From Candidatus Omnitrophota bacterium (GTDB taxonomy: Bacteria; Omnitrophota; Gorgyraeia; Tantalellales; Tantalellaceae): a stretch of 20,744 bases of DNA. Every line of letters begins with the position of its first letter. The first letter of the stretch is position 1. A program made the translations under genes and the position numbers. The notes beneath the pieces are model-generated. The model saw only the letters and a list, made by a program, of their open reading frames with translations. It did not search any database and was not told the origin of the DNA. Of this stretch, positions 1 through 8,003 are shown in pieces. The stretch lies in NCBI GenBank assembly GCA_030631915.1, contig DAOVKF010000009.1, forward strand, positions 1-20,744, in the 5' to 3' direction.

Positions 1-3
1 GAG

Positions 4-942
4 ATGTTCAATAGATATCAGAGACGTCAAAAGAAATTTGACGATATGGTGATAATGTCATTAATATTGGGGATCTCCACGCGTAAACAAAGGAAGTTTT
101 TCAAGGCGTTTATAGGCGATGCGGTAAGCCATACGACGGCTGCGCGGTTATTGCGCAATTTTGAAGAAGAGTTAAATGCTTTTAGAACGCGTCCGATAGC
201 GGATGATTATAAATATTTGCTTATAGACGGTATCTGGGTATCTGTTAAAGAACGGGATGTCCGCAAGAGACCGATAATATTTGTAGTAGGGATAAAAAGA
301 GATGACAGTAAAGAGATCCTGGCATTTAAGCTGGCTCGTGGTGAGAGTGAGCAGGAAGTGACAGGGATATTAAACGATCTATACCGGCGCGGGCTGGAAG
401 GTAAGAACTTAAAGCTAATAGCCAGCGATGGAGCCAGAGGGATACGTGCAGCGATAAGCATGGTGTACCCATATGCAAGATGGCAGTGGTGTTCAACGCA
501 TAAGCTGAGGAATGTAAGCAAGAGAATACGGCATAAGGTAAAAAACAGAAAAGAATTAATGAAAGATGCCAGCCGGATATACAAGGCAGCATCAAGGCGA
601 GAGGCATTGACGAGGTTTAGTGTATTCAGCAAGAGATGGAAAGATGTAGAGCCAGCAGCAGTGCGAAACTTGCGACAGGATTTTGCGGATACATTAACCT
701 TTTACGACTACATGGATGATAAGCGGCTAATAAGCACGACGAATCATTTGGAACGGTACTTAGAGGAGATACGCCGGCGGATAAAAGTGCAGGGATATTT
801 TAAGAATCCAAGAAGTGTAGATTACTGGGTGTATGGAATAATTCAGTACGTAGACAGTGTAAAGCAACCAAAAGGGACGCCGTCTTCCCCCATGGGGGAA
901 GAGATCAAAGAACCTGAATATCAAAGTGCCCATAATTCTTGA
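4..942 (+). CDS. IS256/MULE-type transposase, 5' end cut by window edge
   Basis: This is a DDE transposase that would cut and paste an insertion sequence. The order of motifs fits the IS256/mutator fold. A first Asp lies in LLIDGIWV (about residue 75), a second Asp in IASDGARG (about 142), a C-x2-H in WCSTHKLRN (163-166), and a Glu in TTNHLERYLEEIRRR (about 250). The visible protein is 312 aa, but IS256 transposases are usually near 400 aa. The frame is open to base 1, so the true start probably lies outside the window and the first visible ATG may be internal. No left inverted repeat can be seen. The right end probably lies near the stop codon, where bases around 925-950 look like an IS terminus (inference). 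The next gene reads in the same direction with its own promoter. Family confidence is high; intactness is unknown. Confidence 0.85.
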   Translation: MFNRYQRRQKKFDDMVIMSLILGISTRKQRKFFKAFIGDAVSHTTAARLLRNFEEELNAFRTRPIADDYKYLLIDGIWVSVKERDVRKRPIIFVVGIKRDDSKEILAFKLARGESEQEVTGILNDLYRRGLEGKNLKLIASDGARGIRAAISMVYPYARWQWCSTHKLRNVSKRIRHKVKNRKELMKDASRIYKAASRREALTRFSVFSKRWKDVEPAAVRNLRQDFADTLTFYDYMDDKRLISTTNHLERYLEEIRRRIKVQGYFKNPRSVDYWVYGIIQYVDSVKQPKGTPSSPMGEEIKEPEYQSAHNS

Positions 943-964
943 CCCTACTGATATGACGAACATG

Positions 965-992
965 TTGACTTTTCAGGGCCAGTTGCTAAAAT
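965..992 (+). promoter_or_regulatory. sigma70-like promoter for the ndk operon
   Basis: TTGACT at 965-970 and TAAAAT at 987-992 are separated by 16 bp, each matching the consensus at 5 of 6 positions. The predicted start near 999 gives a leader of about 45 nt before ndk. It lies between the transposase stop and ndk, so the operon need not depend on read-through from the insertion sequence. Confidence 0.5.
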
Positions 993-1044
993 GATAGCAT
1001 GTCGATGCCGGGGGTTCCGGGCCTAAAACAGGAGAAGCGGCAAA

Positions 1045-1542
1045 ATGGTGGAACAGACGCTAATACTGATAAAACCGGATGGATTGAAGAAATCCCTCAC
1101 CGGGAATATTCTCACGCGGTTATCCGAGACCAAGCTGGAGATAATAGGCGCAAAAATGGTAAAGGTTTCATGGCAAAGGGCCAACGAACATTACAGGCAC
1201 CTGAAAGACCTGCCTTTTTACGATGAACTCATCAAATACATAATGGGCGAATATCATAAAAAGAAGGTCATGGCGCTTGTATACTGGGGCGAGAACGCTA
1301 TCAGCAAGGTGCGGGATATCTGCGGAAAGACCAATCCGGAGGAGGCCGAATCAGTGTCAATAAGGGGAGCCTACGGCAGGATCACCACCAAGGGTGTTTA
1401 CGAGAACGTGATACACGCTTCCGCCAATACTGAAGACGCCGAAAGAGAGATAAAATTATGGTTTGCCCCGGATGAACTGATCATCGAAGCCTATCCGGTC
1501 GTCGAGACAACAGAAAGAGTGAAAACAGAAAAATGGAAATGA
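1045..1542 (+). CDS. ndk: nucleoside diphosphate kinase
   Basis: Transfers the gamma-phosphate of ATP to NDPs through a phosphohistidine, balancing cytoplasmic (d)NTP pools. The N-terminus reads TLILIKPDGLKK, which is the classic Ndk opening. A TNPEEAESVSIRG segment corresponds to the conserved TNP...IRG nucleotide-binding stretch. The catalytic His sits in NVIHAS, followed by AEREIKLWF. At 165 aa it is about 25 aa longer than a typical bacterial Ndk, with the extra length in the middle (HLKDLPFYDELIKY region) and at the C-terminus. AGGAG at 1030-1034 fits the ATG at 1045. The stop overlaps the first codons of yicC, so the two are probably translationally coupled. It is the first gene of the housekeeping operon. 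Confidence 0.93.
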   Translation: MVEQTLILIKPDGLKKSLTGNILTRLSETKLEIIGAKMVKVSWQRANEHYRHLKDLPFYDELIKYIMGEYHKKKVMALVYWGENAISKVRDICGKTNPEEAESVSIRGAYGRITTKGVYENVIHASANTEDAEREIKLWFAPDELIIEAYPVVETTERVKTEKWK

Positions 1543-2480
1543 GAAAAAAAGGAACCGTGAGAGGAACGAACAGGCCCAAAAGCCGGGCAAAGGCCCGGAT
1601 AAGGTCAATGACCGGGTTTGGAAGGGGTTTGATAAAGGGCCCCTATGGCATCATAACCGCGGAAATAAAGACGTTGAACCACAAGCATTTGAGCGTCAGT
1701 TGCGCGCCTTTTGAGGATTTCTTCCTGTTGGAGGAAAGGATAAAAAGTGTTTTAGCAAAAAAGATAGTCAGGGGAAAAGTCTTTGTTAAGATAGTCAGGG
1801 ACAGTACGGCCGCGCGGAAACCGCTTAAGGAAATACGGATAAACGAGGACGCGGTGGAAGGATACGTGAAAAAGATCAAGGGGATACAAAAAAGGTTGTC
1901 CCTTAAAGGGGATATCGTCATACAGGACCTGTTGAGGTTTCCCGGCGTGATCGAGCAGGGCGCCGGTGAGGGAGAAGAGAGGATGTGGCCGCAGATAAGA
2001 AAGGCCACGGAAGAAGCCCTTCAGGGACTTTTGCGGTACCGCGAAAACGAAGGGGCGGCCCTGGCAAAAGATTTTGATAAACGCCTTAAAAGGATCCGCC
2101 GGGCCCTGCGGGACATAAGAAAATATGAGAAACAGAGCGTGGAAGCGTACCGGGCCAGGCTGGGTCAAATGACACGGGATGCCACAAAGAAAAAAGAGAC
2201 AGACAGGGCGAGGCTGGAGGAAGAAGTCGCCCTGTTCGCGAGGAACTGCGATATAGCGGAGGAACGCACCCGGCTCGAGAACCACGTTGACGCCTGCGAG
2301 AGGGTTTTAAGGACCGCGGAAGCGGATGCGGGAAAAAAATTGGATTTTATCGCTCAGGAGATGCACAGGGAAGTCAATACCATCGGGGCCAAAGCAAGTG
2401 ATTACAGGATATCGAACGCGGTCATAGAGCTGAAAAGCGAGATAGAGAAAATAAGAGAACAACTGAAGAATGTCGAATGA
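1533..2480 (+). CDS. yicC: YicC family endoribonuclease
   Basis: YicC proteins are cytoplasmic endoribonucleases linked to RNA decay and stationary-phase fitness. The hallmark N-terminus IRSMTGFGRG is present from about residue 24. The C-terminal part has the conserved run LDFIAQEMHREVNTIGAKASD, followed by the ELKSEIEKIREQLKNVE end typical of this family. From SMTGFG to the stop is close to the usual 290 aa, so the first 24 basic residues may not be translated. Possible starts are ATG 1533, ATG 1539, GTG 1557 (AAGGA just upstream) and ATG 1608; none has an ideal ribosome site. The ATG at 1533 overlaps the end of ndk. Gene order yicC-gmk-rpoZ-coa is common in bacteria and supports the call. 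Confidence 0.9.
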   Translation: MEMRKKGTVRGTNRPKSRAKARIRSMTGFGRGLIKGPYGIITAEIKTLNHKHLSVSCAPFEDFFLLEERIKSVLAKKIVRGKVFVKIVRDSTAARKPLKEIRINEDAVEGYVKKIKGIQKRLSLKGDIVIQDLLRFPGVIEQGAGEGEERMWPQIRKATEEALQGLLRYRENEGAALAKDFDKRLKRIRRALRDIRKYEKQSVEAYRARLGQMTRDATKKKETDRARLEEEVALFARNCDIAEERTRLENHVDACERVLRTAEADAGKKLDFIAQEMHREVNTIGAKASDYRISNAVIELKSEIEKIREQLKNVE

Positions 2481-2501
2481 TATCGGTATTTTTCAAGGCA
2501 G

Positions 2502-3125
2502 ATGAAAGAAAAAAGGGATAGCAAGGAAACGGGACAGAAAAAAAGCGGCCCTCTGATGATCATCGTTTCGGCTCCCAGCGGGGGAGGCAAAACGACGATC
2601 GTCAATGATCTGGTCAAGAACCTTTCCGGCATAAAAAGATCAGTATCGTATACGACCCGTAAACCCAGAAAAGGGGAAAAGGACGGGGAAGACTATATAT
2701 TCGTTTGCGAAGAGGAGTTCAGGGAACGGATCGGGAAGGACGAGTTCCTGGAGTGGGAAAGGAACTTCGGGAATTATTACGGAACCTCGAAAAAGCAGGT
2801 CAACGACATGCTGTCCCGGGGAGACGATGTCGTATTGAGCATAGACATCAAGGGAGCGAGACAGGTCAGGAAAAAGTATCCCGAAAGCGTCAGCGTATTT
2901 ATAATGCCTCCCTCTATCGAGGAATTAGCGCTGCGGCTGGAAAAAAGGAACACGGAAGAAGGAAGACAGATGGCGGTACGGGTAAAAGAGTCAAGGCATG
3001 AGATGGAGTCCGCGGACGAATACGATTATCTGCTGGTCAACGCGGAGCTGGATAAGGCAACGGGGGGGCTCAGGGATATCGTTAAGATCGAAAGAGAGAA
3101 CAGGCAGTTTAAAATAAAAAGGTGA
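2502..3125 (+). CDS. gmk: guanylate kinase
   Basis: Phosphorylates GMP to GDP with ATP in purine nucleotide synthesis. The P-loop SAPSGGGKTT is at residues 23-32. It is followed by SVSYTTRKPRKGEKDGEDY, the GMP-binding segment. EFLEWERNFGNYYGTSKKQV and VVLSIDIKGARQVRKKYP are the usual later motifs. The length of 207 aa is normal, with about 18 extra charged residues before the first beta strand. It lies 21 bp after yicC, and rpoZ starts 6 bp after its stop, so all three are probably on one transcript. The upstream AAGG is a weak ribosome site. Confidence 0.95.
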   Translation: MKEKRDSKETGQKKSGPLMIIVSAPSGGGKTTIVNDLVKNLSGIKRSVSYTTRKPRKGEKDGEDYIFVCEEEFRERIGKDEFLEWERNFGNYYGTSKKQVNDMLSRGDDVVLSIDIKGARQVRKKYPESVSVFIMPPSIEELALRLEKRNTEEGRQMAVRVKESRHEMESADEYDYLLVNAELDKATGGLRDIVKIERENRQFKIKR

Positions 3126-3131
3126 GGTAAA

Positions 3132-3329
3132 ATGAAGGAGATTGCGCTGGAAGATCTACTGAAAAAAGTGGAAAGTCTTTTTGAACTTTCCAACCTGGCG
3201 GCGAGACGGGCGATGGAGCTGAACAGCGGGATGAAGAAACTCGTTGTTTCGCATCCGAACGAGAAGGTGACGACGGTCGCTATAAGAGAGATAGCCGATG
3301 GCAAAGTCAAACTCAAAAAGACCGGATAG
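3132..3329 (+). CDS. rpoZ: RNA polymerase omega subunit
   Basis: A small subunit that helps assemble and stabilise RNA polymerase by clamping the beta' subunit. At 65 aa it is near the short end for omega. The conserved core is SLFELSNLAARRAMELNSG, matching the usual xxYxLxxxAAxRAxxL pattern, followed by VTTVAIREIADGKV, the typical end of the second helix. GAGGT at 3124-3128 is well placed for ATG 3132. Its 3' end overlaps coaC by 32 nt in another frame. The gmk-rpoZ-coa order is a strong context clue. Confidence 0.9.
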   Translation: MKEIALEDLLKKVESLFELSNLAARRAMELNSGMKKLVVSHPNEKVTTVAIREIADGKVKLKKTG

Positions 3330-3867
3330 GATAAAGGGAAAAACAGTGCTTTTGGGTGTTACCGGGAGCATCGCGGCCTATAAAGCGTGCGATCTGGTAA
3401 ATCTTTTACGGAAAAAAGGCTGTTCCGTGAAATGCGTGATGTCAGGAAGCGCCGCGCGTTTTATTACCCCCCTGACGCTTGAGACACTGACGGGACGAAA
3501 AGTCGCGGAAGACATGTTCCGCCTGCCGGAAACAAGCGAGCCCGCGCATATTGCCCTGTCCGAAGCGGCTGACCTTATCCTGGTGGCACCCGCGACCGCG
3601 GATATTATCGGAAAGACGGCTTCGGGGATATGTGACGATATCCTGACATGCGCGGTATGCTCTTCAAAATGTCCGGTCATTTTCGCTCCGGCCATGAACG
3701 ACCTGATGTTTAACAACCCGGTCGTCCAGGACAAGATAGCTTATCTCCGGGAAAAGGGATATCATTTTGTGGATCCTGTGACAGGACATCTGGCCTGCGG
3801 GCGTGAGGGTATCGGCCACCTGGCCCCGCTGGACAGCATAATCGAGCGAGTGGAAAGCCTTTTGTAG
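3298..3867 (+). CDS. coaC: phosphopantothenoylcysteine decarboxylase (CoaC, stand-alone)
   Basis: Flavin-dependent decarboxylase making 4'-phosphopantetheine in coenzyme A synthesis. The motifs seen are GVTGSIAAYKA (20-30, FMN binding), the active-site His in PAHIALSEAADLILVAPATA (H84), PAMN (131-134) and the Cys-bearing flap LACGREGIGHLA. At 189 aa it covers only the decarboxylase half of the CoaBC fusion found in most bacteria. It ends with a clean TAG just after the helix that normally precedes the linker. It starts inside rpoZ. The ligase half follows after 22 nt in a different frame. Both halves keep their key motifs, so this looks like a genuine split rather than decay, though a sequence error in the linker cannot be ruled out. 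Confidence 0.9.
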   Translation: MAKSNSKRPDRIKGKTVLLGVTGSIAAYKACDLVNLLRKKGCSVKCVMSGSAARFITPLTLETLTGRKVAEDMFRLPETSEPAHIALSEAADLILVAPATADIIGKTASGICDDILTCAVCSSKCPVIFAPAMNDLMFNNPVVQDKIAYLREKGYHFVDPVTGHLACGREGIGHLAPLDSIIERVESLL

Positions 3868-3889
3868 ACACGGTATGTTTTCAAGTTGA

Positions 3890-4537
3890 ATGAAAAAAAA
3901 GAAAAGACCGCTTAATATACTGATCACCGCAGGTCCTACCGTTGAGCCTATAGACCCCGTGAGATTCATTTCCAACTTTTCTACCGGCCTCATGGGATAT
4001 AAAATAGCCGCTGAGGCCGTAAGGAGGGGGTTCCGGGTGTGCCTGATAAGCGGGCCGGTATGCTTATCCCCGGTCGATGGGGCGGAACTGGTCAATGTGA
4101 CGACAGCCCGTGAGATGCGCGAGAGGGTGATCGAAAGGCTGGATCACGCGGATTGCCTGATCATGGCGGCGGCGGTCTGCGATTTCCGGCCCTCAGACGT
4201 GAAGGAACGGAAGATCAAAAAGGACGGAAAGATGACCCTGGAATTTGTCGAAAATCCGGATATACTCAAGGAAACAGGGCAGAGGCAGGGGCTTGTGAAG
4301 GTGGGTTTTGCCCTGGAAACCGAGGACATGATCGGGAACGCGGAAAAAAAATTGGAAGAAAAAGGGCTCGATCTGATAATAGCGAACATAAAAAGTGCGG
4401 AAGAGAACCCTTTCGGGGATGGGAAGAAAAGGTTCAGCGTTATTGACAGGGATCACAATATTGGAAAGCTGGAGAACGTCACGAAAGACGAATGCGCGGC
4501 ATCCGTTCTTGATGAGGTGGAAAGATTTTTCGAATGA
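3890..4537 (+). CDS. coaB: phosphopantothenate--cysteine ligase (CoaB, stand-alone)
   Basis: Joins cysteine to 4'-phosphopantothenate using a nucleotide triphosphate, the step before CoaC. It opens with ILITAGPTVEPIDPVRFISN (residues 10-29), the CoaB signature. AAAVCDFRP matches the usual AAVADxRP, and KIKK and VGFALETED also fit. The usual SSGKMG is STGLMG here, with Lys replaced by Leu. The length of 215 aa is typical for a free CoaB domain. There is no clear Shine-Dalgarno; the short gap after coaC suggests coupling. Its stop overlaps the ATG of the pseudopilin-like gene as ATGA. Confidence 0.9.
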   Translation: MKKKKRPLNILITAGPTVEPIDPVRFISNFSTGLMGYKIAAEAVRRGFRVCLISGPVCLSPVDGAELVNVTTAREMRERVIERLDHADCLIMAAAVCDFRPSDVKERKIKKDGKMTLEFVENPDILKETGQRQGLVKVGFALETEDMIGNAEKKLEEKGLDLIIANIKSAEENPFGDGKKRFSVIDRDHNIGKLENVTKDECAASVLDEVERFFE

Positions 4538-4971
4538 AGATGAGAGGGCTCGACAATAAGGGTTTTACCATCGGGGAATTCACGGCGGTTTTTATGATCG
4601 TTCTTGTGATCGTTTTCCTGTTACAGCCCTTTATCCGCCGGATCCATGACAGATCGGACAGGGTCGCATGCGCTAATAATTTGAGGCAACTGGGGAAAGC
4701 GATCTATGTCTATGCGAGAGAACATCACGGGGAATTTCCGGGGACGTTGAAGGCCCTTTACGATGAACAGTATCTGGCGGACGCGCGGTTTGTGGACTGT
4801 CCGGCAAGCAGACATAAAGGGACGCCCGATGACCCCGACTATATTTATGCTCCCGGGTTATCCGTGAACGATCCGTCGACGGACATTCTCCTCCGGGGCA
4901 GACCCGGCAGTCATCCTGACGGCGGGAACGCGCTTCATGTGAACGGCGCGATATCATGGGAAGAGAAATGA
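4534..4971 (+). CDS. prepilin-like protein with N-terminal methylation motif and H-x9-NG tail
   Basis: A probable type IV pilin/pseudopilin-like exported protein. NKGFTIGEFTAVF shows a prepilin peptidase site (G10|F11, with Glu at +5 of the mature protein). A hydrophobic helix follows to about residue 33. The CANNLRQLGKAIYVYA segment is typical of the large pilin-like family common in Planctomycetes and Omnitrophota. The C-terminus has His127, nine residues, then Asn-Gly (137-138), a variant of the H-x9-DG motif of that family. Length 145 aa. It starts at ATG 4534 overlapping the coaB stop; ATG 4540 is an alternative. Placement at the end of a coenzyme A operon looks incidental. Substrate and partners are unknown. 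Confidence 0.8.
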   Translation: MKMRGLDNKGFTIGEFTAVFMIVLVIVFLLQPFIRRIHDRSDRVACANNLRQLGKAIYVYAREHHGEFPGTLKALYDEQYLADARFVDCPASRHKGTPDDPDYIYAPGLSVNDPSTDILLRGRPGSHPDGGNALHVNGAISWEEK

Positions 4972-4992
4972 GCCACGCGGCCCGTTGTCTGT

Positions 4993-6438
4993 TCAATCTT
5001 TGTCGCTCTGGGTCTCTAACGTCTCCCACAGGGATTCGATCTTTTCGTGCAGGGCATCTCTGGAAAAAGGCCAGACAGACCTGCCGTAGGCCGCCTTTTT
5101 GATCTCGCTGTAAGTGATGTCATTTATCCTTGAAGGCGGGAACTTATTGTCGATCTCCAGGTAGTACCGCATGAGATAAAGATACTGCTTGACCAGTGCG
5201 GGAAGGAGGAAATTACTTCTCACGTGCTCTATGGAGTTGTTCCCCATGACGGATCTTTCCTCTTTGTTTTTCAGAAAAAAGACCATGTGATGGATGATCT
5301 TTTCTACATCGGTCGGTTCCACCAGAAAACCGGTAGTTCCGCTCATGACCTGCTTTTGTATCCCGCCGATCGAACTTCCGATAACGGGTGTTCCCTGCCA
5401 CATGGCCTCGGTCACCACCAGGCCGAACCCTTCCTTGGTGGAGACATGCACGAAACAGGTTGCCAGATTCATAAGGGCCCCTACGATGCGGTCATTGTCC
5501 TCGATGTTCAGAAATGAAAAAATATCCTTATCCCCGCCGATCTCCGCGAGGATCGTCTGATACATCTTTTCGCCTTCCGGGTCATCAGTAGCCATGTTGC
5601 CCACAATGATGAATAACGGATCGGGCGCGTCAGCGGGAAGTTGCTTCTTCATCTGTTTGAAGGCCTTGATGATCGTCTGCTGGTTTTTGTGTATGTCGTA
5701 TCTGGAAACGGCCAGGATAAAAGGACGGCCGGGGTCGATGTTGTTCTTTTTAAAAAGTGGTGAGACGATGGACATGGCCTTTTCGCGGGAGTATTGCCTG
5801 TTCTTTTCCTTCAGGGGGTCGATGGCCGGGGTAATGCAGTATTCCGGTATGTGCAGGCCGTCCTTTACGAATTCGGGGCAGGTGAAGATCGCGCCGTCAT
5901 ACTGATTTATATACGGCAGCAGAAACCGCCAGATACGACGGCTTGCCTCGGAGGTGTCTATGTGGCAGCGCCAGAGAACGTAACCAAAGATGTTGCCGCT
6001 CATTATGGCCGCGGCCGGCTGCGGGTCATGGACAATCACCATATGGGCGGGGATCTTGGTCTGTTTCAGGTTGTTATAAATGTTCTCCAGGTAGGCGTGA
6101 AATATTTCTTCCATGCTTATCCTGTCTTTTTTTCCCTGAAGCATATTGTGAAATTTTTTTGTCACCGTGAAAAACTCGGTCGTTCCTTCTATGACAAACC
6201 ACCTGCATTTGATGCCCAGCCCTTTGGCGAAAGGGACGATGCTGCGCAGCATTTCGGCCACCCCACCCCCGATAAAGGTGGAATTGACGTTGGCCCAGAC
6301 TTTGTCCTTCAAAGGCTCGGACAGCCATTTCAGTTCTTCAATGGCCTTGTCGCCCACGAACTTTTTATATTTATCCACGTCAATGGGCTGTAACGGCACA
6401 AGCTGATTTTTGTATCGGCGGCTCTGGTCGTCAAACAT
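4993..6438 (-). CDS. treT: TreT-type trehalose synthase (GT4 glycosyltransferase)
   Basis: Retaining GT-B glycosyltransferase that resembles TreT/trehalose phosphorylase-like enzymes, which in known cases join NDP-glucose and glucose into trehalose. Seen: VNSTFIGGGVAEML (51-64), FTVTKKFHNMLQG (90-102), VHDPQPAA (136-143), ILAVSRYDIHK (241-251), and EGFGLVVTEAMWQGTPVIG (336-354), the last being the GT4 nucleotide-sugar E-x7-E motif. The reading frame stays open upstream to 6705, but the family N-terminus begins at the Met at 6438, which has GAGGGGGAG just before it. The start overlaps the otsA stop by 8 nt, so the two are co-translated. Length 481 aa, with a C-terminal extension of about 50 aa not needed for the fold. 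Acceptor and donor specificity are inferred from family only. Confidence 0.8.
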   Translation of the reverse strand: MFDDQSRRYKNQLVPLQPIDVDKYKKFVGDKAIEELKWLSEPLKDKVWANVNSTFIGGGVAEMLRSIVPFAKGLGIKCRWFVIEGTTEFFTVTKKFHNMLQGKKDRISMEEIFHAYLENIYNNLKQTKIPAHMVIVHDPQPAAAIMSGNIFGYVLWRCHIDTSEASRRIWRFLLPYINQYDGAIFTCPEFVKDGLHIPEYCITPAIDPLKEKNRQYSREKAMSIVSPLFKKNNIDPGRPFILAVSRYDIHKNQQTIIKAFKQMKKQLPADAPDPLFIIVGNMATDDPEGEKMYQTILAEIGGDKDIFSFLNIEDNDRIVGALMNLATCFVHVSTKEGFGLVVTEAMWQGTPVIGSSIGGIQKQVMSGTTGFLVEPTDVEKIIHHMVFFLKNKEERSVMGNNSIEHVRSNFLLPALVKQYLYLMRYYLEIDNKFPPSRINDITYSEIKKAAYGRSVWPFSRDALHEKIESLWETLETQSDKD

Positions 6439-7894
6439 GGGACTCCCCCTCTTTTTCCGTATATTCGAAAACGGACAGTATCTTATCGAACCACACGTTA
6501 ATGTCGTTTGTCCTGACGTTCTCGCGCATCCGTTCCATTTTTCTTTTACGCTCCGCTCCGGGCATGGCCAGCGCCTCGCGGAGCGCTTTACATATGTCCT
6601 CAATGCTGTAGGGGTTGACCGCCAGGCTGTTCTTGAGGTCCATGCTGGCGCCGGCGAACCTTGACAGGACAAGTACCCCGTCATTATCCGAGTGGGAAGC
6701 GACAAATTCCTTGCAGACCAGGTTCATGCCGTCCCTTAAAGGCGTGATAAGAGCGATGTCCGCGGCGGAATAAAAGGCTATAAGTTCATCAAAAGGCACG
6801 CTGGTATACATATACTGTATCGGGTGCCATGTTCCGGTGGAGAATTTGCCGTTGATCCTGCCCACGAGCTCGTCGATGTCCTTTTTCAGGCTGCGGTAGG
6901 CTGCCACGGATTCCCTGCTCGGGATGGCCAGTTGATAAAAACAGAATTCCCCGGCCAGTTCCGGACAGGTATCCAGAAGCTTCTCTATCCCCAGCAGTTT
7001 TTGTTTGATCCCCTTGGAATAGTCCAGCCGGTCCACGCCCAGTATCATCTTAAGATAGTTGTTCTGCTTTATAAGCTCTTTTTTTCTTTTTTTGACCCGG
7101 ACTTTCCGGGAGGTTTTATCGAATTTGTCGAAATCAATGCTGATGGGGTTTACATAAGTAAAGGGTTTTGTGTCTTCGGCCGGTTTTCCGGAAAGTCTGT
7201 CCGGTTTCCTGCCGGCGCCGAGTTCCTGGACAACGCCCTGGTAGTTTTTCATGTATTGAGGGTGCTGGAACCCGAGGGAATCGCAGCAGGCTAAGGAGTC
7301 CAGAAGCTCCCGCCCCCAGGGCAGGGTCGAAAAGATATCCACGTGCGGGAACGGGATATGCAGGTAAAAATGTATCTTGTATTTCGGGTTGATCCTGCGA
7401 AGAAAGAAAGGACACAGAAGGAGGTGAAAATCATTTATCCATATATAGTCTTTTTCGCCGGCGACCTTGCTTATGGATAAGGCGAATTTTTCATTGACCT
7501 TTTTATAAATTTCCCATGATGAATAATCAATGGAGGATTTTTCGAAAAAATAATGGAACAGCCCCCACAGGGTATTGTTGGAGAACTGCGAGTAATATTT
7601 CTCTATTTCCTTGCGCGTTAAGGAGATAGGAAGAAGTTTGTAGTCTTTTCTCGTGCCGGGGATCCCGAGGTGTGAAGCACTGCGGATCTCGCTCTTTGCG
7701 GAGTGGTCATGCTTGAGGAACACGCCGTCCCAGCCCACCCAGAGCCCGTTTATTTCTCTTATTATGGGTTCCAGCGCTGTTACAAGCCCTCCGGGAGATC
7801 TTTTCCATGTGGGTTTCCCCGCGCTGTCCGCGTCCTTATAATAAGGAAGGCGGTTCGAAACAACTATTAACCTGCCGGAGAGCCTCTTTGCCAT
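6431..7894 (-). CDS. otsA: trehalose-6-phosphate synthase (GT20)
   Basis: Transfers glucose from a nucleotide sugar to glucose-6-phosphate. The GT20 motifs run in order: VVSNRLP (11-17), SPGGLVTAL (33-41), WVGWDG (52-57), NNTLWGLFHY (106-115), WINDFHLLLCP (152-162), HIPFPH (179-184), VDRLDYSKGI (287-296), RDGMNLVCKEF (387-397) and LSRFAGA (410-416). Length 487 aa is normal for a synthase without a fused phosphatase. The usual PIGID loop reads NPISID here, a mild departure, so a related product such as glucosylglycerol phosphate cannot be excluded. No otsB-type phosphatase is in the window. It overlaps treT by 8 nt. TATAAT lies only 7 nt before the ATG, suggesting a leaderless message. Confidence 0.88.
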   Translation of the reverse strand: MAKRLSGRLIVVSNRLPYYKDADSAGKPTWKRSPGGLVTALEPIIREINGLWVGWDGVFLKHDHSAKSEIRSASHLGIPGTRKDYKLLPISLTRKEIEKYYSQFSNNTLWGLFHYFFEKSSIDYSSWEIYKKVNEKFALSISKVAGEKDYIWINDFHLLLCPFFLRRINPKYKIHFYLHIPFPHVDIFSTLPWGRELLDSLACCDSLGFQHPQYMKNYQGVVQELGAGRKPDRLSGKPAEDTKPFTYVNPISIDFDKFDKTSRKVRVKKRKKELIKQNNYLKMILGVDRLDYSKGIKQKLLGIEKLLDTCPELAGEFCFYQLAIPSRESVAAYRSLKKDIDELVGRINGKFSTGTWHPIQYMYTSVPFDELIAFYSAADIALITPLRDGMNLVCKEFVASHSDNDGVLVLSRFAGASMDLKNSLAVNPYSIEDICKALREALAMPGAERKRKMERMRENVRTNDINVWFDKILSVFEYTEKEGESHV

Positions 7895-7901
7895 ATATCC
7901 G

Positions 7902-7907
7902 ATTATA
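7902..7907 (-). promoter_or_regulatory. -10 element of otsA, leaderless geometry
   Basis: On the minus strand a perfect TATAAT occupies 7907 to 7902, with 7 nt between it and the otsA ATG at 7894. Transcription would start at or next to the start codon. There is no Shine-Dalgarno and only a T-run at the -35 position. Compare the rlmN promoter on the opposite strand. Confidence 0.4.
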
Positions 7908-7967
7908 ACATAAATCTCCGGAGAAAAAAATTCTTATTCAGGAGAGGGGTCAGCTCCCTTTTTTGGG

Positions 7968-7996
7968 TTGTAAATAACCCGCGATTTGTATATGCT
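7968..7996 (+). promoter_or_regulatory. candidate rlmN promoter, leaderless geometry
   Basis: TTGTAA (7968-7973), a 17-bp spacer and TATGCT (7991-7996) each match the consensus at 4 of 6 positions. The ATG at 8004 follows the -10 box by 7 nt, the same spacing as for otsA. No Shine-Dalgarno is visible. Confidence 0.35.
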
Positions 7997-8003
7997 ACAT
8001 TAT

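Noticed and set aside
6439..6705. Open frame extending the TreT-like protein by 89 residues at its N-terminus.
   Set aside because: It lies inside otsA, its composition is unlike any enzyme, and a good ribosome site plus the family N-terminus mark the start at 6438.
7941..7966. GGGGTCAGCTCCC followed by six Ts as a terminator or REP fragment between otsA and rlmN.
   Set aside because: It lies upstream of both divergent genes, so there is no transcript to end, and the stem is too short to call a repeat without a genome search.
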